64,000 bases of DNA, taken from contig OX328123.1 of assembly GCA_946811695.1 (NCBI GenBank), forward strand, positions 32,829,373 to 32,893,372, given 5' to 3'. The notes below the pieces were generated by a model. The model did no database searches. It was not told where the DNA came from and saw only the letters and a list, made by a program, of their open reading frames with translations. Position numbers and translations under genes: made by a program. Positions 32,307 to 44,955 of the stretch are shown in pieces (position 1 is the stretch's first letter; the number at the start of each line of letters is the position of its first letter). Source of the DNA: Gonocerus acuteangulatus. Taxonomy: Eukaryota; Arthropoda; Insecta; Hemiptera; Coreidae.

Positions 32307-35300
32307 ACAGCGCAATCTTCGCGCTTCCATAACGTAGACCTTAAGGACATTTTTGTTAACAAAATCAGTTGAGAAATCTTCATTAACAACCTGCATCGTT
32401 TGTTCTAGAAAAATGATTTTTGTGGCAAATTCAGTATGCTTCTACTTCCTGGAGGAACTATTTGTTATGAAATGTCAACATTTCTTGTCACCATTTTCAG
32501 ATTGCATCAACTGGCAGATGTCATAAACGAATTTTCTTCAGAGAGAAATATAGAAATATATTTAAACAATTTTCATTAGAAAAGAGATATGCAGGAATTA
32601 ATGGAAAACATGATAATACTAGACGTGGCCCAATTTGAATTTTCCAAGTGTTGTACAATTATCGAGAAACCAATCCAACCGAAAGCCAAAACAGAACATC
32701 AAGAGGAAAATGTCTGAGAGAGAGGATTAAGTCACAGGAATTGGCCTGACTATGAGCTGAGAGTGGAATAAAGAGGAAGTCGCCTACATATATTCCCCGC
32801 GATTCCACGGCGATCTAATTAGAATGCAGCGCGTAACGTCGCGGCTCTTGTACATGGCCGGGCTTTAAGGGGTCTGAATCGCCGACACTGGTTCTTGAGA
32901 GCGAAATTCGCCATTTTCTCGTCGTGTGTGAGGTTTGTGGCGAACCAAGTTTGCGATGAACATGGCCTTCTATCTGCTTGGAAAATAGATTTTGGCTGGC
33001 CGCTTAAATAAGCCACGTTCGCCCTTGTGTAGAGGAAGGAGATCCTTGATCGTTACCTTCGCCGATATAGGAGTCCTGAAGTTTGTTCCTTGTTTCTATA
33101 TTAGAGGCGTAACTAATTCCAATACGTAATTTGATAGACCTTTATTAACAAATAAATAATTTTTACAATCGTCCACTCTACGTTTTTCAAGATTATTTAA
33201 AAGATTCAAATGTTACCACTGTTTCCTCCATTGTTTTGACCACTCACGTCAATTTTTCGTTTTATTTTTAAAGACCGCACTCGTATAAAACAATAACAGC
33301 AGCTGCAATCTTTAAAAAACTCATCTCTGCACCTAAAGCGATAATGACCCCGTGTATGGGCCGCTTTCAGACTGGAGAATTTGGTGTCTAGAACATGGAG
33401 TGTTCAAGCATTTTCTGGTACATGGAAGTACACAATCAGCCTCATCAATGCACTTATTTAACATACAGGGTGTATAAATATAATAATGATAATATCACAA
33501 AAATAAACATAATATGTCCTGTATTTATTTGACATTTTTTCACTCTAGAATTCCAATTACATTATAAAATTGAGAGATAATTTCTGTTTTGAGTATAACG
33601 TATAACTTTTGTAAGATTCGGCAGTCTGCAGGATTTATTTTGGAAGAGTAGTGATTTTCGAAACGTTGACTCTAATCAGAACCTTTTATTAATTTCTACT
33701 TTTGGGATTGATATTACGGTCTGAATGAGATAATTGTGAACATTGAATGTGCATTAATCTAAAAGAGAATGTAATGCTGATTTCAAAAATGCAATAAATC
33801 GAAGAAAAAAAATGTGTTCAAGCAGTGAAAATTGGAATTGTACTACAAAAAACACGGGTTACTCTAAAGAATCTTTAGAACGCCATATGTCTGGAACGGA
33901 GTGAGATAGAAATGTGTGGTTGGTGGTGTTGAACTACATTTCTTTTCTAGCTTTACCCCCTGAAGGATTGTCATCAACTTGCGATACACCCTGAATATAC
34001 TCTTAAACCTCTTGGTATATACAAAGTATGCCTATAATCATGTAATTCAGCGAAAGTTTAATGACTTTGTCTGGGCTTAAACTTAGGTTCAAGTGTGTTA
34101 GGCACCCACATAGGCACTACCAAGTGTATTAGGCTTGGTTTTTGCAAGCAGGGTCGAATGTAATGATCAGGCACCCTCATAGGCAATACCAAGGCCTCCC
34201 TAGTTAGATTCCGATACATTAAATAGACTGCTTTGATTTAACGATTATCATACCCAAAATGAAGAACAATTTGCCCCCTGGGGAATCCACAATAATGAAA
34301 TAAATTATAATCCGTCGAAGAATAGTATAAAATAACTCAATAACTCTCTGTGTATAACAAACAAAATCTATAGCTTTTCTTAAAGATGTAATCATTCAGT
34401 CATTTTTTTTTTGTTTTTAACCTAAGACCCAACACGGCACAGGAATATCAGCAATAAAAGTAAAACCAGCTTCATTTAATAAACTGTCTGCTAGTCTGAG
34501 TACATATTTGGCAAATTCATACACCAAACATGACAAGGATAGGCCTAAATAAATTTAAACAAATTTTCTAACAAATTTCCAAAGCGATTCAATTACTTGG
34601 GGTGCAACATCCAATTGTAACACCATCAGCCGGCTATGAAGATACGCATGTGTTGTAAAATTTAATATCGTTAGCAGACATACAAAATTATTAAGTGACA
34701 AATACAAAATAGTAAAAATAACAAATGTAGACTAAGAACAAATCTAAATTAGAATCTCCATTGACAATAAAGAGGACAACAGAATATCGTGGTAGTGCAT
34801 CTTATCTCAAGGTAATTAATTCCTCTATTATCGCTAACAATAGTTTTTTTTAGAATCCTCCTCAAAAGAACCAAAACATAAGTAAAAGTCTAAGCATGCA
34901 GAGAGAAAATAAAATTAAAACTTAGCGTAACGTTCAGTTTCCATAAAGTCCTTATTATATAATGAAGTTTATATTTCGTGAACAATTTAAAAACATTTTT
35001 AACAATTTTTGGGGGGAAGGCTGAGCTACATTTTCGTTTTCCAATGAAATTGTTGCGGATCCCTTCAAAAGTGCCTAGTTTTCGCTGATGGCAACACTGG
35101 ATCGGATCTGCCTAGGTTACTTGATAACATTCAAGACAAAATAACGAAATTTCAACCAGTCTGGGTCTGGCACTCGATTGGAATGTTGCTACATTATATG
35201 CTATATTTGTTTGATGCTGAAATCAATTCGTATGTATTAGATGGTGGAATGGTTACCCTCTGAAATCACTTCTGTTTCAACGTATTAGGGCATTTTTCTG

Positions 35301-36022
35301 TAAAACAAAACTATTTATTTTATTTATGTCTATTTTACATATGTAATAGTAAATTTGGGTCCTATTTCGGAAAAGGGGGCCAGTGATTCTATTTGACAAC
35401 TGTTAAGCATAATCACTCCTCCTCCATATAAATTCTTATAGATATGAATCCAGCATGCTCATCATAGCCCCGAATCCTCTCTTCAGGAAATTCAACCCTC
35501 TGGGTGTGATCACCCATTGTAGAAACCTAACGGCGTTGTCTTCAGTCCTGATGTGGTCACCTAACTGAAATATATTCATTACGTTTAAGCCAAGATCACA
35601 AGTGATCCTGACGAAATTAGGCAAATGTCAGATAACAAAATTAGGAAATTTGGAGAGATTACCGCAACATATGTTTACATATTTTATAGAGTCAATATAA
35701 TATTTCTTTTTGCATTGCTATTTTAATCAGGTGATTCAATTCTTCAACACTTTTGCTGCTATAGCATTTTCTCTCCGGAAGGGAAATATTTTATTTATAT
35801 TTTTCAAACTTGATTTCCTTTAAAAGAGCTTTTTAACTTATGCTTTAAATAATCACCTTTACTATACACTTTAAATTTTTATTTTTTATAATTAATTTTC
35901 TTTGAGCAGATCACCCTTGTTTCGGAGCTCTTCAAACAAATAAAAAAAAAATAAAAGCTTTGGTTTTAGAGTAGACTGGCGAATTGTAAGTGTTAAGCGG
36001 CGCGCGCCTGGTCCTTTCTAGG
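32307..36022. other. Long unassigned stretch
   Basis: No gene recognised. 32770-33060 is a GC-richer island with a short frame on the minus strand (32819-33016), no known domain. At about 34098-34192 a 25-bp phrase (AGGCACCC-CATAGGCA-TACCAAG) occurs twice. The rest is AT-rich. Confidence 0.4.
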
Positions 36023-36392
36023 TAATACTAAATAGGCAAGCACGCAACGCAGTATAGGTAACCCGCACAACAGATGCCAAGTAGCCACAGGGAACAAATG
36101 TGTGTTTTCAAGCTGCTTGAACTCATTGAATTTCTTGAAAGTACTAGGCAATACGAAATGGGGAGCTGATCGGAAGAATATGATAATGCTTTATTGAAGT
36201 TTCTATGTAATACTAAATAGGCAAGCACGCAACGCAGTATAGGCAACCCGCACAACAGATGCCAAGTAGCCACAGAAACAAATGTGTGTTTCCAAGCTGC
36301 TTGAACTCATTGAATTTCTTGAAAGTACTAGGCAATACGAAATGGGGAGCTGATCGGAAGAGTATGATAATGCTTTATTGAAGTTTGATTAG
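36023..36392 (+). repeat. 185-bp tandem duplication inside LINE copy 3
   Basis: 36023-36207 and 36208-36392 are near-identical, differing at a few bases and a small indel. The unit includes part of the RT thumb region (LNFLKVLGNTKWGADR). Confidence 0.88.
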
Positions 36393-37722
36393 ATCGAAAT
36401 TGGACTATGGATGTGTGGCTTATGGATCTGCCAGTCCCAGAACCTTAGAAATAGTTGATAGTATCCATAATTCAGGTTTAAGAATAGCAACGGGTGCTCT
36501 CCGGACGAGTCCCATAAATAGTATTCTGGTAGATGCTAGTGAGCCCCCTTTGCAGTATCGAAGAGATTATCTGTCCTCATCTTACTTTGTGAAAGGTATC
36601 ACATCTCCTTATCATCCTTTAAGTCAGAACTTCAGGTACATGTACTCTATACAAAACAACAATTTCATTAACAGCAACCAATTTATCCACAGATCCATAA
36701 GATTACTATCAGATCTGGATTTCGATCTAAACAGACTTCATCAGCTGGCATTTCCAAATCTCGAGCCTTGGACTCTTCACGCTCCTAAAATTGATCTTAC
36801 GCTGACCAGATATATCAAGAGAGACACCGTTCCTACAATATTTCAAGCTGAATTCAATAGAATCAGGTTGAAGTATCCAGGAGCAACAGAGGTTTCACAG
36901 ATGGCTCTAAAACTACTGATGGCGTAGGATGTGCTATAGTTTGTAATGCCAGAACCCAAATGTTGTCTCTCCAGAATTTAAGTTCAATATACACAGCGGA
37001 ATTACTTGCAATAAGCAAAGCTGTTAATATTTCATCCGAAAATAATAGTAACTTGGTGATATACACTGATTCTTTATCTTCTCTCCTTTCATTACAATAC
37101 TTTTATTCCCGAAATACGATCACTTCGACATCATTAAGGGAATAGATTTGCATTACAAAAGAAACTACCATGTTACTCTCTGCTGGATTCCTAGACACAA
37201 TGGTATAAGTGGTAGTGATAAAGCGGATGTAGCAGCCAAGCAAGCTATTAATTAAGGCATTCCTTACTCGTACATCCTGCCGTCAGATGCTGTGGCACAT
37301 CTAAAATACCATACTTTCTCAAAGTGGTAATTTAAATGGTTCCAAAATAGACACAATTAAACACATTTTTACTGAATGCAAAGCCTATGAATCCGCTCGA
37401 AACCAAATGGTCATTTATGGTCCTCTCTGTGATATACTTGGAGACAACCATGAATCAAGCCAGAGAGCGTTGAGTTTTTTGAGAGCCACTGAGCTATTTA
37501 ATAAAATATAGTAAGCAATTATTTACAAAAAAAAAAATAATAATAATTCAAATATTAAAATATAAAACATTTCAGATCTTTAGTTTCAATATTAGTGTAT
37601 TTTATTTTTAACAACCTAATTTTTTTTTCATTATTATTTTTTCCATTTAGATTTAGTTCAGTAAATTTCAATAGGCAACAATGACCCGTGTGGTTGAATT
37701 GCCTTATGAAAAAAAAAAAAAA
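36393..37722 (+). pseudogene. Decayed LINE ORF2, copy 3, with 3' UTR and A tail
   Basis: After the duplication, 36385-36927 encodes the RT thumb region (SKLDYGCVAYGSASPRTLEI, EPPLQYRRDYLSSSYF). A frameshift near 36890 leads to RNase H (FTDGSKTTDGVGCAIV; YTAELLAISKAV; VLCWIPRHNGISG-like at 37170-37210). A stop at 37252 and an internal deletion follow. The end (TIKHIFTECKAYESARNQM) is seen at 37350-37410. The UTR closes with GGCAACAATGACCCGTGTGG and GAATTGCC before about 15 A. Related to copy 4 at 49633. Confidence 0.82.
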
Positions 37723-38423
37723 AGTGTGTTTGTAGATACTAATAAAATATTGTTTGTTTTCAACCAAATTTAATCAAATCGAATCATCTTTAGAGAGCTG
37801 ACAGAAATAATAAATAAATAAATATATATACATACATGCATTTTTTTGAAGGAGTATTTTGGTGAATAAATTGAATCATTTAGATATGTTGAGGAGTGAA
37901 ATGGAATGAAACCATCTTCTCCATTGAACGGAGTTTTAAGATAATTGAAAATCCAAGATTATTTTAATTTTCATTTTAGTTTTCGCTGACTGTGTTGTCC
38001 TGGTAATTAACTAAATTAATAAATGAAGATTAGCAAATGCCTGAAAAAGTGTCAAACATTTTGAAATATAATAAATATCTTCAGAAGAATAATTCAAAAA
38101 TTCCTCTGTGTATAAGTAGTATTTCGGTAATCGATATGGAAAAACGTATTTGATATTTTAGTTTTAGATCGTTTCTGTGATCACACATATTTAATGAAAG
38201 TCAAAACTTTTATAAACAAATTATAAATGTGCTTAACAATTTCCAAGAGAAAGTTTCTACCGAATCGCAACGTCAAATAATTAAACAGAAAATAAAAAAT
38301 AAAATTATTCGGAATATTCTGTATGTTTTCAAACCTTCGCTGACCGTTCACGAATAGCCTTGAAGTCATCTCCAATGGAATGTTTGTTCTAAAAACTACA
38401 ACGATGAAGAAAATTGTACCCAC
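37723..38423. other. AT-rich, probably intron of the SLC7-type gene
   Basis: No gene seen. It follows the donor of the minus-strand exon 38424-38549, so it would be intronic. Confidence 0.4.
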
Positions 38424-38549
38424 CATTGAGTAGTTGATAGATGCCAGCTGCTATGATGACGAACAAGGCTAGCAGCTTGGCGAAGGTGAAGATATCCTGA
38501 ACTTTGGTCGCCCATCCGACGTCCCAGCAGTTCACGAACGTCAGCACCA
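38424..38549 (-). CDS. Internal exon of an SLC7 (LAT-type) amino-acid transporter
   Basis: The minus-strand frame reads [34 protein letters not shown] and IYQLLNG. This is the transmembrane segment of LAT/SLC7 light chains in which N-C-x-D-V-x-W-A-T-x-V-Q-D-I-F-T-x-A-K-L-L-A-L is highly conserved (compare insect Minidiscs-type proteins). These 12-TM carriers pair with an SLC3 heavy chain and exchange neutral amino acids. The acceptor is TTTATTGTTTCAG just above 38549. The donor is AATG|GTGGGT (exon 126 bp, phase kept) or GGTGG|GTACAA four bases later. Other exons were not found, so introns are long. Confidence 0.8.
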
Positions 38550-38590
38550 CTGAAACAATAAACAAGTTTAGATACAAATGTATAAACTAA

Positions 38591-39095
38591 TCTATATATA
38601 TAAAAATCACGTGTCTGTTTGTTTGTTCCTTATACAAATCCACACCGTTTGACCGTTTTTGACCAAACTTGGAATAATGGTAGATCTTGATACGAGAAAT
38701 CTCCTAGGCTAGGTCAAAAAAATCTACCAGCTGTCTGTCTGTATGTTTGTCCCTTATACAAATCCATACCGTTCATCCGATTTTGACTAAACTCGGTACA
38801 CATGTAGATCTTAATCTGGGGAGAGTCGAAGGCTAAGTCAAAAACGTCTACCAGTTGTCTGTCTGTATGTTTGTCCCTTATACAACTCCACACCGGTCGT
38901 CGGATTTTGACTGAACTCGGTACACATGTAGATCTTAATCTGGGGAGAGTCGTAGGCTAAGTCAAAAACGTCTACCAGCTGTCTGTCTGTATGTTTGTTC
39001 TTTATACAGACCCACACCGTTTGACGGATTTTGATCAAACTGGGCACACAGGTTGGTCTTGATCAGGGGATTGTCATAGGCCAGGTCAAACAGCT
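38591..39095 (+). mobile_element. Helitron, 3'-truncated, with tandem internal modules
   Basis: Starts A|TCTATATATATAAAAATCAC, identical in style to copies at 53659 and 56981. A module of about 115 bp (TATGTTTGTCCCTTATACAA, then CGATTTTGAC, CTCGGTACACATGTAGATC, then GTCAAAAACGTCTACCAG) is repeated four times. The CTAG end is absent. It lies about 40 bp upstream of the SLC7 exon's acceptor, in the intron. Confidence 0.7.
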
Positions 39096-39360
39096 GAATG
39101 CAAATTAATCTTCTTTTTCCTGAGACACAGTGCATATTCGTGACTCAATGGGAGAAAATCGAGCAGTCTCACGCACAGGTGCAGTAACACTGAAGAAAAC
39201 ACACGCAACTAAAGAGAGTGCCTACAGCTGTTTATCCCGGCCAAGGATAAAGGAAAGAAATAGTGATTGACTTCTGTTGTAATTAAACTGTTAAATATTT
39301 GAAAATTTCTGGGTAAGTCCTTGCCCCATTTCAATCAAGGAAAATAGAGTTACCCTATAC

Positions 39361-40121
39361 AGAAATTTCGGTAAAAATTAAGTTTCACGCCCTCAAAACC
39401 GATGTCTTTCAAATTTTGTACAATAACGTATTTTGATGCACTAAACACGAATACCTTAAAAAAAAAACCTTCGCATTTAACTACGAAAGAAGTTATTAAG
39501 CACTAAAGTTCACTGTTATGCGGGTTATGAGAGCTAATGTTAACAACTAAATTTGTGATGACTTCAAGGCATAAATTACGACTTTAAGGCATACATACTA
39601 TGCGTTTCCGCTCGCTACGCTCGCTCAAGAAGATAACAAGACCCCAGACAATCCAACTCGCTAAAATTAATAGAATATAATATTAAGCACTTAAGTTAGG
39701 AAGGTTATAAAACTAGGCGTCATCAGCGTATTTGTAAATACGCGCAAGCGCAGATATGTAACATTGGGAAACAGAGAACTCTCATTTGAAATGTTCAAAA
39801 ACCATTTATTCAAAAATATTGTTAATTTTAAGGGCATCCTCACCCGTCGTCATCTGTCGCTTAAGGGCATAAGTGCTATGCGTTTCCGCTCGCTACGCTC
39901 GCTCAAGAAGAGAACAAAACCCCAGTCAATCCAACTCGCTAAAATTAATAGAATTCTATTAATTATTCTATTAACTTTAGTGCTTAAAAACTTCTTTCCT
40001 AGTTAAATGCGAAGGGGTTTTTTAACGTATTCGTGTTTAGTGCATCAAAATACGTTATTGTGCAAAATTTGAAAGAAATTGGTTTTGAGGGCGTGAAACT
40101 TCATTTTTACCGAAATTTCTT
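39361..40121. mobile_element. DNA element with ~150-bp terminal inverted repeats
   Basis: 39361-39510 and 39973-40121 are inverted copies (about 90% identical by eye), both starting AGAAATTTCGGTAAAAAT. Inside are two direct repeats, 39584-39676 and 39861-39955, each carrying GCGTTTCCGCTCGCTACGCT. No transposase. The target duplication is not obvious. Confidence 0.75.
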
Positions 40122-40260
40122 CCTAATTAATTAGTTATTATATTGTATGTATGAATATATGATGGAAAGGGGTCCATCCTTCTGTTCCGACCAGTGGCTG
40201 GAGTAATAATAATAATAACAACCTCACTGCTAGAGATGTGTTTATTATCTAATTTAACAA

Positions 40261-40345
40261 GGCTATTTAAGGGTGGTAACCTATAGATAACCCGTCCTAA
40301 AATTCGTAGTTAATAATAAATGGACGTTAAAATTTAAATAAATAA
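40261..40345 (+). mobile_element. SINE-1 fragment (body and tail)
   Basis: GGTGGTAACCTATAGATAAC, CCGTCCTAAAATTCG and ATGGACGTTAAAATTTAAAT match the 3' two-thirds of 4655-4846. The tRNA head is missing (5' truncation). Confidence 0.8.
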
Positions 40346-41154
40346 ACAAGGCTATCTGTAATTAGAACAGCTGGCATATAACATATGTAACAGAAGGGAC
40401 ATCTGTAAGGGACAGATATTGACGCACTTGAAGAAGAGAAAGCCATTGCTAACACTTCACTTGGTCATTGCAGCAGATCTCTGGGCCACTGTCTTCTGAG
40501 TCGCCTTGGTGGAGAGAGTGGGTGGGTGACGCTCGATAGGGAGAGGATTCAGGATTTTTTATGAGCGGTATGTTTGGCGAGGAATTTGGATAATATAACC
40601 TATTTAACGAGTGGGATATTGAGATCTAAATAAGGGTTGAGGTTGGTAACACGGGGAGAGCATTGACGAAGGTTCTTGGAACTTTGGATTGAAAAGTTTT
40701 ATTACGTCTGATGTTCGATTTTTGATGCGTACGTCAAAATGTGTTGTAGTAGTGATTTGAAAACCATCACTTTGTTTTGAGTAAATGCCATTTGTTGCTC
40801 AATTGTCTGTACAGTTGTCAAAATCATCTGTTAAGTTCCTGTCTTATAAATTTCGTTTGATGTACAGGGATAGGGCAAGACCAAGTGTTGTCCGAAGTAG
40901 CGAACTGTATCTGAAGAGGGACTAGGCTCGGAAAGAGCCTACTTTTCAGGAGATAGACTATACTTCAGTCAATCCGTTTAATAATTACAACATAAGAAAT
41001 ATTGGATTCCTTCTGAATCTATTTGTTCCAACAATAATGAAGTTTTAGCAACGTTTTAATCGATATTACACCCCTCAATAAGTATTTCAATTAAAAAGAC
41101 AAAGATGGCTCTAATGGCCTTGATGCAGAAGCGGCGTAAAAGAAAAATAAATAA
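40346..41154. other. Unassigned stretch with a LINE-type tail
   Basis: No gene. At about 41103-41150, GATGGCTCTAATGGCC, GCGGCGTAAAAG and an A-rich tail make another copy of the shared retroposon 3' end. Confidence 0.45.
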
Positions 41155-41412
41155 ATTAAGCAAGGAACTTTGTGTAAACACCAAGAGAACGGAACAAATT
41201 TGTTCAAAAAAGAAACACTACGAATGCCATTAGTATCAGACATAAATTAAAATCTTTCAAAATTAGCACTGGATTTGGTGCACAAGGACAAAAATGGAAA
41301 TCCAATAATATTATCGGCATAATTAAAGCGTTTTAATGGACCATTCACGTTTTATATTTGGCATTGCAATTATACACCGCGAGCATAAGTTATGAATGGT
41401 TATATAATCTTT
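41155..41412 (+). repeat. Interspersed repeat F, copy 1
   Basis: Matches 54244-54485 along its length (AACACCAAGAGAACGGA; AAGAAACACTA; TTTTAATGG-CA; ATGGTTATATAATCTT). Class unknown. Confidence 0.5.
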
Positions 41413-44109
41413 TTGAATGCTCGGATTCAAAACAATGAATTATATGAAACAATGATAGAAGAAACAATGAACTTGAAGCCCTATTTGGGCACAATGAATG
41501 ACCTGGAAAAGTTGGGTAAGTCCATTCATTAGAATCAGCCTGCGTGGCGCCGATAGAGGTCGGAATCTCCCGGAAACAAGAGAGGAGGGGATAGACGCTC
41601 AGAAATTCCCATATGCAGGATAGACGTTGAGAGAGTCCCATGTAGACGGTTTTCACGGTATCCTGGGATCTTTAAGGCAAGACTTGTCCCACAGATAGGG
41701 AAGCCCTAAAGCATTTTAACGACAGGGTTTGGGATCACTGAAAGCAATTCGTCTCTACAATCTAGACCGCAAAATCCATAACAATATCAAAAAACTCCAT
41801 CACGCAGGATATGACAAGTCAGAACTCTTATCAGAAAGATATACGCAGCTACCTGAAGAATTTACTTAAAATAACCAATGTAAGTACACAAACATGATTC
41901 GATTTGATCTTTATATTTAGTTCTCTTCTTGATTAAGCTTCCAGTTCCAATGGGCAAACACATATTCTTCATTAGTTGAGAAAGGTACTAACCGAGTTTC
42001 GTTGCAAGGAAGCAAATTTAGCAGAAGGTTACAGAAAACACCATTCAATGACCGATTGAGTCCGTTTTTGGTTTAGAACATTTGTTATTACAGGCTTTTT
42101 TACATGAAATATTCTCACCAAAACCAACCAAAATTTCAGGGGGGGGGGCTGCAGCCCCATCAGCATCCCCTTTGGTACGCCCATATGTTATGGCATATCA
42201 CTAACTTCCAAAGTAACTACCCTTTCAGACCAATTTTAATGATTAACGGATTCGTCCAATCATTTGTTATGAGAATGCCCCAAGCCAATTTTTATGGCGA
42301 ACAATAAAACAGAATTGTGGCCATTAAGAGACGTTGTGTGAGGTTAGCTCTGTGGTAGCACTCGACTAATATGTAGGAGGACCGAGTTAATAACTCGGGC
42401 GCACAATAATATATTTTATCTTCTAGTGTAGTCATTCGAGGGTTGGATTCGGGGTATTTGGGTATTTGGACTAGGGGTATCCTGTACACCAAGTATCGTG
42501 GTGAAAAAACAAAAATCTCTGGTGTGTATCGTGCTCATGATAGTTCATGAAATGTTCGAAATTATTCTTTACATGGGCGTAAATTTCTCATTTATGAACC
42601 AATTGACATGAAACAAACACTAAATGTTAAGTGACGCTCCCCACGATATATTCGTGAAAACTGCAAGTAAATCAGATAAGCCGTTTCTGACATTAGCGCG
42701 CACAGATAAACAGGCAAAAATTCTAAAAATCATTGTTTTGGATACTATTGTGTAGATAAAGGCCCCCAGTAGTATTTTCCCCATATATCTTCCATGTACA
42801 GACAGCAATCCATTAGAATTTTACTATATGTATAGATTATTGTTTGCAAAAATGGTGAAAAATCATTCGTTTTCAACAAAATGAACAGTGAAATAAATCA
42901 TAAGACTTTTTTATTTTGTATTTTATTTTCATCAATTTGTCTTTGAATAGACTGTTTTAACTTTTTAGGGTATTTTACCAATCTTAGGGATACTCACAAA
43001 TAAAAGATTATCCTTAAGACATTGGCAAATGATGTCAGAAATATCAGGAAGGAACATGGTATCTGCAAAGAGGAAAATCTGGTGGCCGGTGAAGAATCAG
43101 TAACCTCAACAATATCTGCCCCTCGGGGCCATTCTTGTCATAAGAAGTGTGCTGTCGAACAGGAAATGCTGATACATTGAAATCATTGAAGTTTGGTACA
43201 CATTAAAAAAAAAGTGTCCCATGTTCAGTTAAAAAATGTGTCCTGCAGAGGGTGTCTCATCGTAAAAGTTCTGCCAACGTATTCTTTAATGTTTGTTAGA
43301 AATAGCTTTAAATGTTGTCCTTTAGAAATTAACATCTAGCCTTCTGGCAATTTTCTAATTTTATTTGCCAGTAAGTAGCTGGAATTTCTCTAGAAGCTGA
43401 TTTATCTTCTACATCAGCAAGTTCATTACAAAGAATTCCGGATTGCTCGTTGATTATATAGATACGCAATGTTCATTTACAGTTTATGTTTGACTACTTA
43501 AATAGTTCTAATTAAACACTGGATAATATTTCACTTATATCTATTGCATTATTATGTACGAGGAATGTTATGTAGCGCTTTCTTTCCAAACTACAGAAGA
43601 TACTGTCACATCGTATTGTTGACTCTGAAGCTAATGTATTTAATACACGAATGGCGTAGTCGACTTGAGCTCCAGGTTGTCGAATGCATGGTCGACAATC
43701 GATTCCAATCTCCAACCAGGACTCTCCAATTAGACTTGGATTGGAGTGTTTTGGAAAGCTAGTGGTCGGGGTTTTCCTAGCTGGCTTCTCATTGGTCGGA
43801 GTCATCAAGAGAACCAGCCAATCAGAACCAGACTCCCGCCTACTGAAATGCACTGATTATATCTAATTGAAGAGAAAGACTCCAGACTTCCAGATGCCAC
43901 TCCGGAAATAAATTGCCGCGAAGAAAGGATCCCTTCATTGCGCCTTTTAAAAATAATTAGTTTTTAGCTCAATTATTTCAAGGGCCTGCTTTTAGGATAA
44001 TTAAAAATTGCTTAAAACGTCACTAGTGCTGCTGACAAGTGAGTAATGTGGAACAAATACAACGAAACATTCTGCGCTAATAACTGAACAAATAAATATT
44101 AATAATAAA
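41413..44109. other. Unassigned stretch with a tRNA-like SINE head
   Basis: No gene recognised. A tRNA-like head is at 42339-42402. A G run followed by CTGCAGCCCC (42137-42157) resembles a similar G-run site at 3850-3870. About 43540-43860 is less AT-rich with a 113-residue minus frame and no known domain. Confidence 0.4.
42339..42402 (+). mobile_element. tRNA-like SINE head (SINE-3)
   Basis: GTTAGCTCTGTGGTAGCAC reads as a D-arm/A box. After TAGGAGGACC, CGAGTTAATAACTCGGGC reads as a decayed T arm. Compare 5556-5625. Element ends not defined. Confidence 0.5.
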
Positions 44110-44240
44110 CACAATGAAAGGTTGGAAAGAAGAACTAGTATTTACTAGGCTTCGTATTGGACACAGTCTTAAATAATAAACACAGAACAAACTGTAGATG
44201 TTGTAATCGGGTTATGTGAATATTTTTTATGAAAATATTT
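44110..44240 (+). pseudogene. Short LINE ORF2 scrap
   Basis: GAAGAACTAGTATTTACTAG then GCTTCGTATTGGACACAGTC encodes EELVFTRLRIGHS, the conserved stretch found in copy 4 (REEVILTRLRIGHC). CRCCN-like cysteines follow. A deletion removes the text between them. Confidence 0.6.
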
Positions 44241-44487
44241 CAAGTCAAAGGTTTATAAGTCTTGATCAAATAAAGGGCTTGAATGGTCGGATTGAATAAG
44301 AGGTTCGTGCTTTAACATCAACGATACTATGATGTGTCATTCTGGATTTCCTAAGAAGACTAAGATAAAAGGAACAAAATGGTGAATGTTACTGGATTAA
44401 TGTACGAAACACAATATTTTTCGTTTAATAATCGATGTATTTATTGGTTTCATGACACTATGGCTGGTGGCTTTTCTTTAGAAAAAA

Positions 44488-44600
44488 GAAATGGCATCAG
44501 CCCTATCCTGGCTAGAAAGGGGTGGTAACCTGTAGATAAACCGTCCTAAAATTCATAGTTAATCATAATGGACGTTAAAACCTAAATAAATAAATAATGT
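44488..44600 (+). mobile_element. SINE-1 fragment (body and tail)
   Basis: CATCAGCCCTATCCTGGCTA, GGTGGTAACCTGTAGATAAA and ATGGACGTTAAAA match 4750-4846. The tRNA head is missing. Confidence 0.8.
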
Positions 44601-44819
44601 TTTCTTTGTTGGTATCAAATTCCAATTGAGATTTTAACGTTTCTTTTGTGTTTTTTTTTTTTTTTTTTATTGAAAAGATTCTCTGGTCTGCCATGGATGT
44701 AAAAAAAAAAAAAAAAATGTTAGAATGTGTCTCCGTCTACTATCCACCGTTGCAGACTGCATTGTTAATCGTGCGATTTGACTGCCACATCCTGTGTGTA
44801 TATACAAATTGGAAGCACC

Positions 44820-44955
44820 TTTATGATTTTAATCTACGAGTTCTGAAATGTCAAATTTTCTAGTCAGCACTTCCGGCATTTCCGAATTGCTTCTTCGGGT
44901 CTATTTCATAAGAGGGTTTCCTGCCTATAGAAGGAGGGAAGGAGTCGCGCTAAAA
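44820..44955 (+). mobile_element. Family A, 3' end only
   Basis: Matches 815-943, including TTTTCTAGTCAGCACTTCC, a decayed hairpin and the end CGCGCTAAAA. Homopolymer T and A tracts (44650-44718) lie upstream. Confidence 0.6.

Noticed and set aside
34098..34192. Twice-repeated AGGCACCC-CATAGGCA-TACCAAG phrase
   Set aside because: A single short imperfect duplication without further structure.
43512..43853. 113-residue minus-strand ORF in a less AT-rich patch
   Set aside because: Open frames on both strands over the same bases and no known domain. Could be an old repeat; not supported as a gene.
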